From Williamsia faeni (GTDB taxonomy: Bacteria > Actinomycetota > Actinomycetes > Mycobacteriales > Mycobacteriaceae): a stretch of 48,641 nt of DNA. The stretch is from NCBI GenBank assembly GCA_003202005.1, contig QJJF01000018.1, positions 1-48,641 of the forward strand, given 5' to 3'. The position numbers and the translations under genes were made by a program. Below, in pieces: positions 16,491 to 25,629 of this stretch; position 1 is the stretch's first letter, and every line of letters starts with the position of its first letter. The notes under the pieces were generated by a model. That model made no database searches. It saw only the letters and a list, made by a program, of their open reading frames with translations, and was not told where the DNA came from.

Positions 16491-17735
16491 CTAGCCGTTG
16501 TTGACTGCGACAGAGTTTTCGAGTGATCCGTCAGCGGTGACGTCGCTGGCGAGAATTGCCTTGCTGCACAGCGCACGAAGCGGCGGGAACGCCTTGCCAT
16601 CACACGTGAAGGTCAACCCCGGTGCCGCTGGGAACGGAACATCCTTTGCCGCCTCCAACGCTGCCGTGAACTGCTCGGAGGTGACTGGGCCGGTGAGCGA
16701 CTTGCCGACCTCGGCCATCGACATGACGACCTGGTAGCCGGTGTAAGCGATACCGGCGGGATCGGTGTCCGGTGCGTACTTCGCCATGACGTCCTTGTAG
16801 AGCTGCACCGATGGATCATCGGCGCTCAGATTGACGGAGGTGAAGGCCTTGGAACCGGCGACCGCTTCCAGGCCAACGCTTTCGATCACTTTTTGGTCCA
16901 GGCAGGTGGAAATCAGGTACTTCTTCACGGTCGGCGCCGCGGTCTGCATCGCTTTGAGCGACGAGATGCACTGCGATGTGTCGCCGAGAATCGTGACGGC
17001 ATCGGGTTTGTCCGCCAGCCCGGCGGTGATCTGCGGAGTGGGATCTGCCGTTCCGGTCGGAACGGTGACGACGTTCAGCGCAATTCCCGCCCGGCTGAAC
17101 AGTGGATCCCCGAGCAGCTTCACCGACGCCGCGGCGTCGCCGCTGTCCCCGATGAAAACGGTGAACTTCTTGACGCCTTCTTGAGCGGCAACCGTTGCCT
17201 GCCCGGTCAGCACAGCGATGATCCCGCCGGAGAGCATGAATGAGCCGGGCGTGACCATCTCCACCTGGGAGACCGGGGCCTGCCCGACATACGGGATATC
17301 TGCGCCGGTGATGATCGGCACCATCACCGCGCCCTGCGCACCCAATGGCGTGACCGCTGCGACGACCTTCTGCTCGACCATCTGGTTTGCACAGTTTGTC
17401 GCCGACGCCGGATCCTCTTGCTGCTTGCAGACCACGAGATCGATCTTGTGTCCGCCGATACCGCCGCCGTTGTTGTTCAGGTACTCGACCGCGGCCTCAC
17501 CACCCTCACGAACCATGGGAAGGTTTGCGGCCCCGCCCTCCGGCGCGATGAAGCCGAGTTTGATGGGATCGCCCTGGGGCACATTCGAGGGCAATGAAAT
17601 GCTGGCGGCAGCCGAGTCGGCCGAGTCCGATGACGAGTCGGCACATCCCGATACCACCCCCAGCACCATGAGCGAGGCGGCGCCGATCACGGCAACATCA
17701 CGAACGCCGCGGCGCACTGAATGTGTTGTTTTCAA
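16491..17735 (-). CDS. LIV-type ABC transporter substrate-binding lipoprotein
   Basis: A 414-residue periplasmic-binding-protein-like lipoprotein of the Leu/Ile/Val-receptor family. A signal peptide (AVIGAASLMVLGVVSG) ends in the lipobox VSGC, with Cys31 as the lipidated residue, followed by a Ser/Asp-rich linker. The binding domain starts PIKLGFIAPEGGAANL and contains VEYLNNNGGGIGGHKI, the typical family phrase. The start is a TTG at 17735 behind GAAGGGA; the longer ATG reading from 17822 would put an unrelated stretch before the signal. It is the first gene of the transporter operon and faces the divergent TetR gene across a palindromic site. The ligand is unknown. Confidence 0.93.
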   Translation of the reverse strand: MKTTHSVRRGVRDVAVIGAASLMVLGVVSGCADSSSDSADSAAASISLPSNVPQGDPIKLGFIAPEGGAANLPMVREGGEAAVEYLNNNGGGIGGHKIDLVVCKQQEDPASATNCANQMVEQKVVAAVTPLGAQGAVMVPIITGADIPYVGQAPVSQVEMVTPGSFMLSGGIIAVLTGQATVAAQEGVKKFTVFIGDSGDAAASVKLLGDPLFSRAGIALNVVTVPTGTADPTPQITAGLADKPDAVTILGDTSQCISSLKAMQTAAPTVKKYLISTCLDQKVIESVGLEAVAGSKAFTSVNLSADDPSVQLYKDVMAKYAPDTDPAGIAYTGYQVVMSMAEVGKSLTGPVTSEQFTAALEAAKDVPFPAAPGLTFTCDGKAFPPLRALCSKAILASDVTADGSLENSVAVNNG

Positions 17736-18068
17736 TTGAGTCCCTTCAAAGTGTGGAACGCGGCTGACCAGGGCAATCCGCAGCCGGAGAGATATCGAAC
17801 GGCCAATGATAGGGGCGACCATACGAGGTCTCGGCAGAACTGTAACGCGTTACAGAACCGGGAAATCGCGAATCGGTGAAACCGGACGCACTCCGATCAC
17901 CACACCAATCCGGCGCGCTGTTCGACGACCCGCAAAGGTGTACCGTTTGGGCGTCGCGAGGTGTCGTCGGCGCACTCGCCCCGGCCACATCGGGCGGGCA
18001 TCGGGATGGACCCCTTCGCTTCCAGGAAGATCTGACAGTTCGGCGACCAGCGCGCGAATGAGGAGAAC
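17736..18068. other. Divergent region between the transporter operon and the TetR gene
   Basis: A 333-bp gap holding promoters for both directions. It contains the 16-bp palindrome listed separately and, on the minus strand, a plausible -10 hexamer TATCAT (plus-strand 17806-17811) about 30 bp from that palindrome. The stretch 17870-18060 shows no gene with a ribosome site; the TetR gene itself has GAGGAGAAC before its ATG. Confidence 0.5.
17840..17855. promoter_or_regulatory. 16-bp perfect palindrome, probable TetR operator
   Basis: CTGTAACGCGTTACAG is a perfect palindrome, the usual size and symmetry of a TetR-dimer operator. It sits just upstream of a -10-like TATCAT that faces the transporter operon. 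I found no second copy in the window, which fits a local regulator controlling the transporter operon and perhaps itself. Confidence 0.65.
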
Positions 18069-18767
18069 ATGGCGACCTCGAACTCGAGACAGGCGGCAGG
18101 GAACCGCCGGCCACGAGGGTCGATCTCTGCCGAGGAAATCATTGCCGGGGCATTCGAGGTCGCCAACAAGACGTCGCTGAGTCAGCTCAGCATGGCTTCG
18201 CTCGCCAAGCATCTCGACGTCGGTGTCGCGAGCATGTATTGGTACTTCCGCAAGAAGGAAGAGCTGCTCGACGCGATGACCGAACAGGCGAGCGAGGAGT
18301 ACCACGCCGCGACTCCGTCGGTCACATCAGAAAACTGGCAGGACGCCCTGCGCAAGCACTTCCGGAAGATGCACAAGACATTCCAGGATCAGCCGGTGCT
18401 GGTCGAGTTGATCCTCCTGCGTGCCAGAACAGGACAACTGAGTCCGATGTCGATCCGTGCTACCGCCAACAAACTCAATTCGGTCATCACCGAGATGGTC
18501 AAAGCCGGATTCACCCCACCGGATGCACTCGAGGTGTATCTGTCCCTGCTGGCACACGTGTGCGGCGCAGCGATGATCGGACATCAGGGGGTGTTCTCGG
18601 GCGACGGCGGCGGTGGGCCACGCAGTGACACGAACAGCGCATTGACTGCTCCGCTATTCCAGGAACTCTCGGTCAAGGGCCGGCGCATCGACGATGTCGA
18701 GGAGACGACCTTCGACTTCACATTCGAAGCGATCCTTGCGCATGCCCAAAAGATGATCGCCAACTGA
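18069..18767 (+). CDS. TetR-family transcriptional regulator
   Basis: A 232-residue repressor. The HTH lies at residues about 37-68 (LSMASLAKHLDVGVASMYWYF, then RKKEELLDAM), and a helical ligand-binding domain follows without close resemblance to one I can name. It is divergent from the LIV-type transporter and CoA-ligase operon, with the palindrome at 17840-17855 between them, so it probably represses that operon and is released by the imported compound or its CoA ester. A ribosome site GAGGAGAAC precedes the ATG. The tail is slightly longer than the family average and contains a Gly-rich loop (GDGGGGP). Confidence 0.9.
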   Translation: MATSNSRQAAGNRRPRGSISAEEIIAGAFEVANKTSLSQLSMASLAKHLDVGVASMYWYFRKKEELLDAMTEQASEEYHAATPSVTSENWQDALRKHFRKMHKTFQDQPVLVELILLRARTGQLSPMSIRATANKLNSVITEMVKAGFTPPDALEVYLSLLAHVCGAAMIGHQGVFSGDGGGGPRSDTNSALTAPLFQELSVKGRRIDDVEETTFDFTFEAILAHAQKMIAN

Positions 18768-18866
18768 GACCCGGCGGTCCTCTCCCCGGTCGGCTGCACG
18801 CATGAAGACGAGCTGTGCGGGGTACCCGACGAGCGCAGCACTGAGCGAGCGGATCGGAAGGGTTTC

Positions 18867-21260
18867 ATGCCTGACAACAACGCGGACAACAACGAACGTG
18901 ACCTGGAGAATCTGCACATAGAGAAGCCGAAAACACATGCTGCCGGTGCCACTGCAGTGGCCGTGTCGATGAAACGTGCCCTCGGTCACATGGGTCCGAC
19001 GCGAACCGCGAAGACGCTGCTCAAACTGAACCAGGCCGAGGGCTTCGACTGCATGAGCTGCGCCTGGCCCGATCCTGATCCCGGACACCGGCATACCGCA
19101 GAGTTTTGCGAGAACGGCGCGAAAGCCGTCGCCGAGGAGGCCACCACCACGCGCGCAACCCCCACCTTCTTTGCCGAACACAGCATCGACGACCTCGACG
19201 GCCGCACCGAGCACTGGCTCGGGCAACAAGGGCGGATCACGGATCCCATGATCAAACGCCCCTCCGGCACCCACTACGAAGCGATCGAATGGGACGAGGC
19301 GTTCGGGCTCATCGCCGATGAGTTGAACCGTCTGAACTCTCCCGACGAGGCGATCTTTTACACATCGGGCCGGGCCTCCAACGAAGCAGCGTTCGTCTAC
19401 CAGCTGTTCGCCCGCGCTCTTGGTACCAACAATCTGCCCGACTGCTCGAACATGTGTCACGAGTCGACGTCGATCGCCCTGCAGGAATCCATCGGGATCG
19501 GTAAGGCCAGCGTCACCCTCGATGACGTCTACGACGCAGAACTGATCGTCATCGCCGGACAGAATCCTGGGACCAACCATCCCCGGATGCTCACCGCGCT
19601 TGAAAAGGCCAAGAAGAACGGTGCCAAGATCTTGTCCATCAACCCTTTACGCGAAGCAGGGTTGGTCAACTTCAAGAATCCGCAGACCCCGCGCGGCGTG
19701 GTCGGTCCCGGCACCGACCTGACCGATCTGTTCCTTCCGATCGCCCTCAACGGCGACCTCGCCCTCTTCCAGGCCCTGGGCTCACTGCTCGTCGAATCAG
19801 ACGCTCTCGATCACGACTTCATCAACGCCCACACCACGGGTTTCGACGCTTGGCGGGACCACGTTCGGGCCGTGGACTGGGATGTCGTCACCGGCACCAC
19901 GGGCCTGTCGCGGAAACAGATCGCCGACGCCGCCACGCTTCTTCGTAATTCGAAAGCCACCGTGTTCTGCTGGGCAATGGGCTTGACCCAACACCGCAAT
20001 GCCGTGGCCACCATCAAAGAAGTCACCAATCTTGCCTTCGCGCAAGGAAATATCGGAAAACCGGGTGCCGGACTGTTCCCGATCCGGGGACATTCCAACG
20101 TCCAGGGTGACCGCACAATGGGCATCTGGGAACGTCCGCCACAACATTTTCTGGACTCGCTGCAGCAAGAGTTCGGATTCGATCCCCCACGCGAGCACGG
20201 TCTGGACACCGTCGATTCCATCCGGGCGATGCGCGACGGCAAAGCCCATTTCTTCCTCGGTCTCGGCGGGAACTTCGCACAAGCGACACCCGACAGCGAT
20301 GTCACGTTCCAAGCCCTTCGCAATGCCCGGATGACTGTACAGATTTCAACGAAGATCAACCGCTCCCATCTCGTCTGCGGAGACACCGCCCTGATCCTGC
20401 CGACCTTGGGCCGAACGGAGAAGGATGTCCAAACCACTGGGCCTCAATACATCTCGGTCGAGGATTCCACCTGTTCGGTTCATGCCTCCCGGGGTCCATT
20501 ACCGCCGGCGAGCCCGCACCTCAAATCCGAGGTTGCGATCATCACCGGTATCGCCGAGGCCACACTCGGCAGTCGACACGGTATCGACTGGGCCGCGATG
20601 CGTGATGACTATCGCAACATCCGGAAACACATCGCTCGTGTGGTTCCCGGCTGCGAGGGATACGAGGTCAATGTTCGCAAACCCGGCGGGTTCATCCTCC
20701 CGCATCCGCCGCGCGACTCCCGCACCTTCGAGACCGACTCCGGCCGTGGAGAATTCGCGGTGTCACCGATCGACGCGCTACAGGTACCGCCCAACCATCT
20801 GATCCTGCAGACCTTACGCAGCCACGACCAATTCAACACGACCATCTACGGTTTCAGCGACCGCTACCGCGGCATCGAGGGCGGCCGGCGCGTGATCTTC
20901 ATGCACCGCGAAGACATATCTGCCCTTGGCCACCGCAACGGCGACATCGTTGACATCGTCACCCGCTGGGACGATGACGACCAGGACCGGTGTGCACGAG
21001 CGTTTCGCATTGTCGAATACGCGACCCCACGCGGTTGCGCGGCCGCCTACTATCCGGAGACCAATCCCCTTGTTCCACTGGACTCGACCGCTCTGAAGAG
21101 CAATTGTCCGACATCGAAGTCGATCATCGTGTCGTTGGTACCCTCCGATGAGCAGGTACCCTCCGGTGAGCACACGATGTCATCGGCGACGGGCAATCAG
21201 CAACCGACCGGGTCCGACTGGAATCACAAGTCCCACCCGCAGCCCCGCCATCTGAGCTGA
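18867..21260 (+). CDS. FdhF/YdeP-family molybdopterin-dependent oxidoreductase
   Basis: A 797-residue member of the DMSO-reductase superfamily, subgroup FdhF/YdeP (formate-dehydrogenase-like). Three Cys near the N terminus (62, 65 and 81: CMSC, then EFC) form a probable iron-sulfur site but fall short of the four-Cys ligand set of classical formate dehydrogenases. Cys197 in NMCHESTSIAL is at the position of the molybdenum-ligating Cys or selenocysteine. Cofactor contacts include GQNPGTNHPR and GHSNVQGDRTMG. The family's substrate is not settled; E. coli YdeP is linked to acid resistance. The tail has two near-copies (VPSDEQ, VPSGEH) and a disordered end. No FdhD or electron-transfer subunit is next to it. 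GGAAGGG precedes the start. Confidence 0.88.
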   Translation: MPDNNADNNERDLENLHIEKPKTHAAGATAVAVSMKRALGHMGPTRTAKTLLKLNQAEGFDCMSCAWPDPDPGHRHTAEFCENGAKAVAEEATTTRATPTFFAEHSIDDLDGRTEHWLGQQGRITDPMIKRPSGTHYEAIEWDEAFGLIADELNRLNSPDEAIFYTSGRASNEAAFVYQLFARALGTNNLPDCSNMCHESTSIALQESIGIGKASVTLDDVYDAELIVIAGQNPGTNHPRMLTALEKAKKNGAKILSINPLREAGLVNFKNPQTPRGVVGPGTDLTDLFLPIALNGDLALFQALGSLLVESDALDHDFINAHTTGFDAWRDHVRAVDWDVVTGTTGLSRKQIADAATLLRNSKATVFCWAMGLTQHRNAVATIKEVTNLAFAQGNIGKPGAGLFPIRGHSNVQGDRTMGIWERPPQHFLDSLQQEFGFDPPREHGLDTVDSIRAMRDGKAHFFLGLGGNFAQATPDSDVTFQALRNARMTVQISTKINRSHLVCGDTALILPTLGRTEKDVQTTGPQYISVEDSTCSVHASRGPLPPASPHLKSEVAIITGIAEATLGSRHGIDWAAMRDDYRNIRKHIARVVPGCEGYEVNVRKPGGFILPHPPRDSRTFETDSGRGEFAVSPIDALQVPPNHLILQTLRSHDQFNTTIYGFSDRYRGIEGGRRVIFMHREDISALGHRNGDIVDIVTRWDDDDQDRCARAFRIVEYATPRGCAAAYYPETNPLVPLDSTALKSNCPTSKSIIVSLVPSDEQVPSGEHTMSSATGNQQPTGSDWNHKSHPQPRHLS

Positions 21261-21439
21261 GGAAGAAGAATCCGGCCAGAAGAGTGCATAGAGCGCAGGC
21301 GGTCGCACGGCAACACCTATTCGGCGCGCCAGGTAGATGGCGGGATTTTTGGGTACTCCCCTGTTGCGCCACAACCAGGAGCCACGGTCAGGCCCCAAGC
21401 TCCTCGGACCCGACCGACTCGACAGAGTCAGGAGATCCG

Positions 21440-22624
21440 ATGAGCTGCAAGATGGACATACCGACGTTTGGGGTCGAGGAGGAGTTACTACTCGTCGATC
21501 CCATCACGGGAGCACCGTTGATGGAGAGCACGGCGGTTCGCCATGTGGCGAAATCGCTCGGGCTGGAACTCCAGCTGGAGATAACACCTTGCCAGATCGA
21601 AACAGCGACACCGGTTCTGAACACGTCCTCCGAGTTGCGCCACCACATCCTGAGCAGTCGACGGACTGCGGAATCCGCGGCCCGGGAGATGGGTGGACGT
21701 TTGCTCGCCTGTGGGCTTCCACCGATGCCCGGTGACATCCGGCCGGTCTCCGGAACCGACCGGTACCAACTCCTCGCCGACACCTTCGGCCTACTCGCGA
21801 GCGAGCAGGGAGTATCCGGATGTCACGTCCACGTGGCGGTGCCAGATCGAGGTCGGGGCATAGCCGTGATCAGCCGGTCCCGACGCTGGCTACCGGTGCT
21901 GTTGGCACTGACCGCGAACTCCGCGCTGCACAACGCCATCGACACCGGATACGACAGTTGGCGAATGGTGTTGTGGTCGAGATGGCCCACCGCGGACTGT
22001 CCGCCACATTTCGAATCCGAGAACGACTACGACACCGCGATCGCCAGAATGATCGCCGTCGGAGCAGCGCTCGACGAGGGCATGATCTATTGGGATATCC
22101 GGTATTCCGGGAAGTTCCAGACCGTGGAGTTCAGGGTCTCCGATGTCCCGGCCACCACGGACGAAACTGTTTTGTGCGCAACACTTGTGCGAGCACTGGT
22201 GATGACCGAACTCGCCGCACTACAGCGGAACGACGACCCGCCGCCGCCAGTCGATACCAGCTGGCTGCGACTCGCCAAATGGCGCGCTGCCCGGGACGGG
22301 ATCACCGGGATGTGCCCAGATCCGTTGAGCGGCAGCATGGTCGATACGCGGACGGCAGTCGATCACCTGGTGCGTCACGTGTCGGATGCCCTTGATCTCC
22401 TCGGCGACCACACGATGGTCACAGACACCATAGAGAAGGTGTTCACCTCCGGCAACGGAGCAGTTCATCAACGCCGCGCCTTCCACCTGGGCGGTATCGA
22501 GGCCGTCCTCGATCATGTTGCCACGCGTACGATCGCAGACACACTGGAACCTGGGCGAGAGACGCTCGAGACCGAAGGTGGAACAGATGCGTGCATGGCG
22601 GGTGAAGAGTCCCGGTCCGGTTGA
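21440..22624 (+). CDS. YbdK-type carboxylate-amine ligase (GCS2 family)
   Basis: A 394-residue protein of the glutamate-cysteine ligase type 2 family, which joins an amino group to the gamma-carboxyl of glutamate or a related acid with ATP. It has the signature [12 protein letters not shown] at the N terminus, [25 protein letters not shown], and [15 protein letters not shown] with the conserved acidic metal ligand. The start at 21440 has AGGAG five bases upstream; reading from 21284 would add 52 residues of shadow sequence. E. coli YbdK shows only weak glutamate-cysteine ligase activity and the physiological substrate in actinobacteria, which use mycothiol, is uncertain. Its 3' end overlaps the alcohol dehydrogenase start by 38 bp. 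Confidence 0.9.
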   Translation: MSCKMDIPTFGVEEELLLVDPITGAPLMESTAVRHVAKSLGLELQLEITPCQIETATPVLNTSSELRHHILSSRRTAESAAREMGGRLLACGLPPMPGDIRPVSGTDRYQLLADTFGLLASEQGVSGCHVHVAVPDRGRGIAVISRSRRWLPVLLALTANSALHNAIDTGYDSWRMVLWSRWPTADCPPHFESENDYDTAIARMIAVGAALDEGMIYWDIRYSGKFQTVEFRVSDVPATTDETVLCATLVRALVMTELAALQRNDDPPPPVDTSWLRLAKWRAARDGITGMCPDPLSGSMVDTRTAVDHLVRHVSDALDLLGDHTMVTDTIEKVFTSGNGAVHQRRAFHLGGIEAVLDHVATRTIADTLEPGRETLETEGGTDACMAGEESRSG

Positions 22625-23597
22625 GGACTCACCGATCGAGTTGGTGGTCGAGCCGCAACCGACCCCTGGCACCGGTGAACTCCTGCTCGCGGTCGAGGCG
22701 TGCGGGGTGTGCCGGACCGATCTTCATGTCACCGAAGGGGATCTCCCGGTGCACAGGCCGGGAGTTGTCCCCGGTCACGAGATCGTCGGCCGCGTGGTCG
22801 AGATCGCCACCGGCACCACAACAGACTTTCAGGTCGGTGAACTGGTCGGCGTCCCGTGGCTGCGTCAGACATGTGGGACCTGCGTCTACTGCCGCCGGGG
22901 ATCGGAAAACCTTTGCCTGAGTTCGCTGTACACCGGATGGGACCACGACGGCGGATACGCCGATTTCGTCGTGGCACCGGCCGACTACGCGCTGGCATTG
23001 CCCACCGGCTACACCCCCACCGAGCTGGCCCCGCTGTTGTGCGCCGGAATCATCGGTTATCGCGCGCTGAAACGAGCAGAGCTCCCCTCGGGTGGCCGTC
23101 TGGGTCTGTACGGATTTGGTGGTAGCGCCCATCTGGTGGCCCAGGTTGCCCTCCACCGGGGCGCGACCCTGCATGTGATGACGCGCGACGAGAAAGCGCG
23201 GGACCTTGCGCTCGAACTCGGCGCTTCCTCAGCCCAGGACACCTACGACTCCCCGCCAGAAGCATTGGACGCGGCCATCGTGTTCGCACCCGTCGGCGAC
23301 ATCGTGCCCACGGCGCTGGAGGCACTCGATCGTGGCGGAACACTTTCCCTGGCAGGCATTCACATGAGCGATACGCCACCGCTCGACTATCAGCGGCATC
23401 TCTTCCACGAGAAACAGATCCACAGTGTCGAGGCCAACACCCGGTCCGACGCCCGCGAGTTCCTGCGGTTCGCCGATCAGCACCGACTCCACATCGAAAC
23501 GACCGAATATCCGCTCACCGAAGCACACACGGCGCTACGTGACCTCAAAGCAGGTCATTTCGCCGGCGCGGCAGTCCTGCGCCCCAAACCAGATTGA
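22587..23597 (+). CDS. Zinc-dependent alcohol dehydrogenase (AdhA-like)
   Basis: A 336-residue medium-chain alcohol dehydrogenase. It has the catalytic-zinc motif [10 protein letters not shown] and [10 protein letters not shown], structural-zinc cysteines in [15 protein letters not shown], and a Rossmann segment [15 protein letters not shown]. It resembles mycobacterial AdhA. The likely reaction is NAD(P)-linked interconversion of a primary alcohol and an aldehyde. The start at [11 protein letters not shown] lies inside the 3' end of the carboxylate-amine ligase gene, so the two are probably coupled; an earlier start at 22515 would increase the overlap. It ends 22 bp before the convergent universal stress protein gene. 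Confidence 0.92.
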   Translation: MRAWRVKSPGPVEDSPIELVVEPQPTPGTGELLLAVEACGVCRTDLHVTEGDLPVHRPGVVPGHEIVGRVVEIATGTTTDFQVGELVGVPWLRQTCGTCVYCRRGSENLCLSSLYTGWDHDGGYADFVVAPADYALALPTGYTPTELAPLLCAGIIGYRALKRAELPSGGRLGLYGFGGSAHLVAQVALHRGATLHVMTRDEKARDLALELGASSAQDTYDSPPEALDAAIVFAPVGDIVPTALEALDRGGTLSLAGIHMSDTPPLDYQRHLFHEKQIHSVEANTRSDAREFLRFADQHRLHIETTEYPLTEAHTALRDLKAGHFAGAAVLRPKPD

Positions 23598-23619
23598 CAG
23601 CGGCGCCACCGCCGCCGTT

Positions 23620-24510
23620 TCACCGAGAGGTGGGCACGATCGTCACCGGAGTCTGCACGGTGTGCAGCACGGCCTGGCTCGTGGAGCCGAACAGCATCGT
23701 CGGCAACCCACCCCCGCCCCGGCTTCCCATCACGATCAACTGCGCCTGATCAGCTTCGCGCACCAGTTGCCGTACCGGACGATCCCGGACCGTTTCGCGA
23801 CGGATGTGAACATCCGGAAATTGTTCTTGCCACCCGGCCAGGCTCTCCGCGAGCGCCATGTCGTCATCGGTGTCGGATGGAAGTTTCGGATCGGCAAGTC
23901 CTCCCGATGCAGAGTGCCCGGGATCCAGGTCGATCAGTGCGTGAACCGCGACCAGGTCGACGCCCCGGATCGACGCCTCGGTCAGCGCGTGGGCCAGCGC
24001 CGGTTCGCTGTGTTTGGTGCCGTCGAGACCGACCACCACGGGCAACGCCGATGCCGCTGCAGAGCGGTCGTCCGCCTTCACCACGGTGATCGGGCACCGG
24101 GCGTGGGTGACAATGCTGTTACTGACCGATCCGATGAGGCCCCCTCTGAACTCCCCCAGCCCACGTGAACCGAGTACCAGCATCGCCGACTGCTCCCCCA
24201 GTTTCGGCATGATCTCGTCGGCCGAACCCAACTCGATCAGGGTGCTGATCTCGAGATGTCGCGAAGCAGCGGCCTCCCGGGCAACCTCGGCGGCCGCTTC
24301 CAATGTGAGTTCGGCATGGCGCCGGACAACTTTGGAACGATCCGACCGCAGATTGATCGCGTCAGCCAGGCTGGGCAAACGATCCTTCACCGCCGTGACG
24401 ATGGCCAAGGGCACTGCCCGAAGTGCCGCGTCGTGGGCGGCCCAGCGCACCGCCGTGAGGGAATGCTCCGACCCGTCAACACCGACGATGATCCGCTGAA
24501 CATGCGACAT
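23620..24510 (-). CDS. Tandem-domain universal stress protein
   Basis: A 296-residue protein with two UspA domains (about residues 5-150 and 160-293). Each has an ATP-binding signature of the G-2x-G-9x-GS type: GSRGLGEFRGGLIGS and GSRGGGGLPTMLFGS. The domains start IIVGVDGSEHS and VVVGLDGTKHS. Such proteins are typical of the hypoxia and stress regulons of actinobacteria and bind ATP as energy or stress sensors. The start at MSHVQRIIVG has AAAGGTG upstream. I looked for a DosR-type palindrome upstream and did not see one. It is divergent from the FetB-like permease gene. Confidence 0.93.
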   Translation of the reverse strand: MSHVQRIIVGVDGSEHSLTAVRWAAHDAALRAVPLAIVTAVKDRLPSLADAINLRSDRSKVVRRHAELTLEAAAEVAREAAASRHLEISTLIELGSADEIMPKLGEQSAMLVLGSRGLGEFRGGLIGSVSNSIVTHARCPITVVKADDRSAAASALPVVVGLDGTKHSEPALAHALTEASIRGVDLVAVHALIDLDPGHSASGGLADPKLPSDTDDDMALAESLAGWQEQFPDVHIRRETVRDRPVRQLVREADQAQLIVMGSRGGGGLPTMLFGSTSQAVLHTVQTPVTIVPTSR

Positions 24511-24737
24511 GGCAACACCTTTCAAACGAGCCCAACAGAGGACTCGCAGCTGGGTTTCGTAACCGGTCCCTACCAGTGTCTGTGGTCGAGGCCGCAATGC
24601 CAAGAGTCATACGACCCAGCGCGTTGGACTCAACAATCCTACGCAGGGCGAACAATTCGGAAACCTCAACGGCTACCGTCGGACACAACGCACTATGGCT
24701 CGGCGCAGGCTCATCGTCGCAAGAGTGGGAGGTCTCG
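24511..24737. promoter_or_regulatory. Divergent region between the universal stress protein and permease genes
   Basis: 227 bp with both promoters by position. GGGAGG before the permease start at 24738 and AAAGGTG before the stress-protein start are clear ribosome sites. No operator is recognised. Confidence 0.35.
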
Positions 24738-25517
24738 ATGTCGGATACGGTCATTCACATCGGACCGGCACTCGCAGTTGCGGTGGTCTTGCTGGCAATC
24801 ATCGCCGCCCTGGTTGCCTACGTGGGACGAACCCGAATGGAATGGGCAATTGCCCGGGCATCTGTTCGCGCGACCATTCAGCTGGGTTCACTGGCACTCG
24901 TTCTTGGGCTGCTCGTAGGTAATCTGTGGGCGTCCGCCGGATTTGTACTCGTGATGGCGGTCATCGCGTCGTGGACCGCCGCCGGCCGGGTCACCGGGCA
25001 CCGGCCCACACTTCGCGAGTTAGGGCGGACCCTGGTCCCCGTCGCGGCGATGACGATCGTCATTGTCGCCGGGCTGGTACTCGTGGGGGTACTCCCCGCG
25101 TCCGGGCTGGCGGTGATCCCCAGCGCGGGCATCATGATCGGCGGCGCGATGAACACGACGTCGTTGACCGGTCGCCGGGCGGCCGACGAACTGAAGGTTC
25201 GACACGGTGAAGTCGAAGCGGCCCTGTCTCTGGGGTTCTCGAAATATGATGCCCGGATGGAGATTTGCCGTGCAGCGGCGTCCACCGCGCTCGTGCCGGC
25301 CATCGACCAGACCCGAACCGTCGGCCTCGTGACGATTCCGGGCGCGTTTGTCGGCATGGTGCTCGGCGGGGCCTCGCCGACCGATGCCGCGATCATGCAA
25401 TTGTTCGTCCTGATATCCCTACTCGCCGTATGCGCGACCGCGCTGGTCCTGACAACCGAACTCGTCGCCCACGGCACACTGTTCGACGTCAATTCTCGGT
25501 TCACGGCGGCAAAATAA
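24738..25517 (+). CDS. FetB/UPF0014-type ABC transporter permease
   Basis: A 259-residue membrane protein with about six or seven helices, of the FetB (YbbM) family. E. coli FetB is the permease of an iron exporter that helps against oxidative stress, with ATPase FetA. Family marks are RASVRATIQLGSLALVLG near the N terminus, AGIMIGGAMNTTSLTGRR in the middle, and ALSLGFSKYDARMEICRAA followed by ALVPAIDQTRTVGLVTIPG. No ATPase gene is adjacent, so the partner must be elsewhere or the protein works differently here. The start at MSDTVIHIGP follows GGGAGG; the GTG reading from 24576 adds 54 non-membrane residues. Confidence 0.9.
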   Translation: MSDTVIHIGPALAVAVVLLAIIAALVAYVGRTRMEWAIARASVRATIQLGSLALVLGLLVGNLWASAGFVLVMAVIASWTAAGRVTGHRPTLRELGRTLVPVAAMTIVIVAGLVLVGVLPASGLAVIPSAGIMIGGAMNTTSLTGRRAADELKVRHGEVEAALSLGFSKYDARMEICRAAASTALVPAIDQTRTVGLVTIPGAFVGMVLGGASPTDAAIMQLFVLISLLAVCATALVLTTELVAHGTLFDVNSRFTAAK

Positions 25518-25629
25518 CCCGGGCTCGGCAAGACGCCGGGGAGTTTCACCGAGCTCTGAAAAATACTGGTATGCAACAGAACCCGCGCGACACTGAATTG
25601 CACATCGTTGGATATGAAACGATGGCTCG

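Noticed and set aside
18804-18920. Short plus-strand frame of about 39 residues before the molybdoenzyme gene
   Set aside because: No ribosome site and it runs out of frame into the real start; no sign of a leader role.
24511-24737. DosR-type box before the universal stress protein
   Set aside because: Searched by eye for the GGGACT...AGTCCC pattern and found none.
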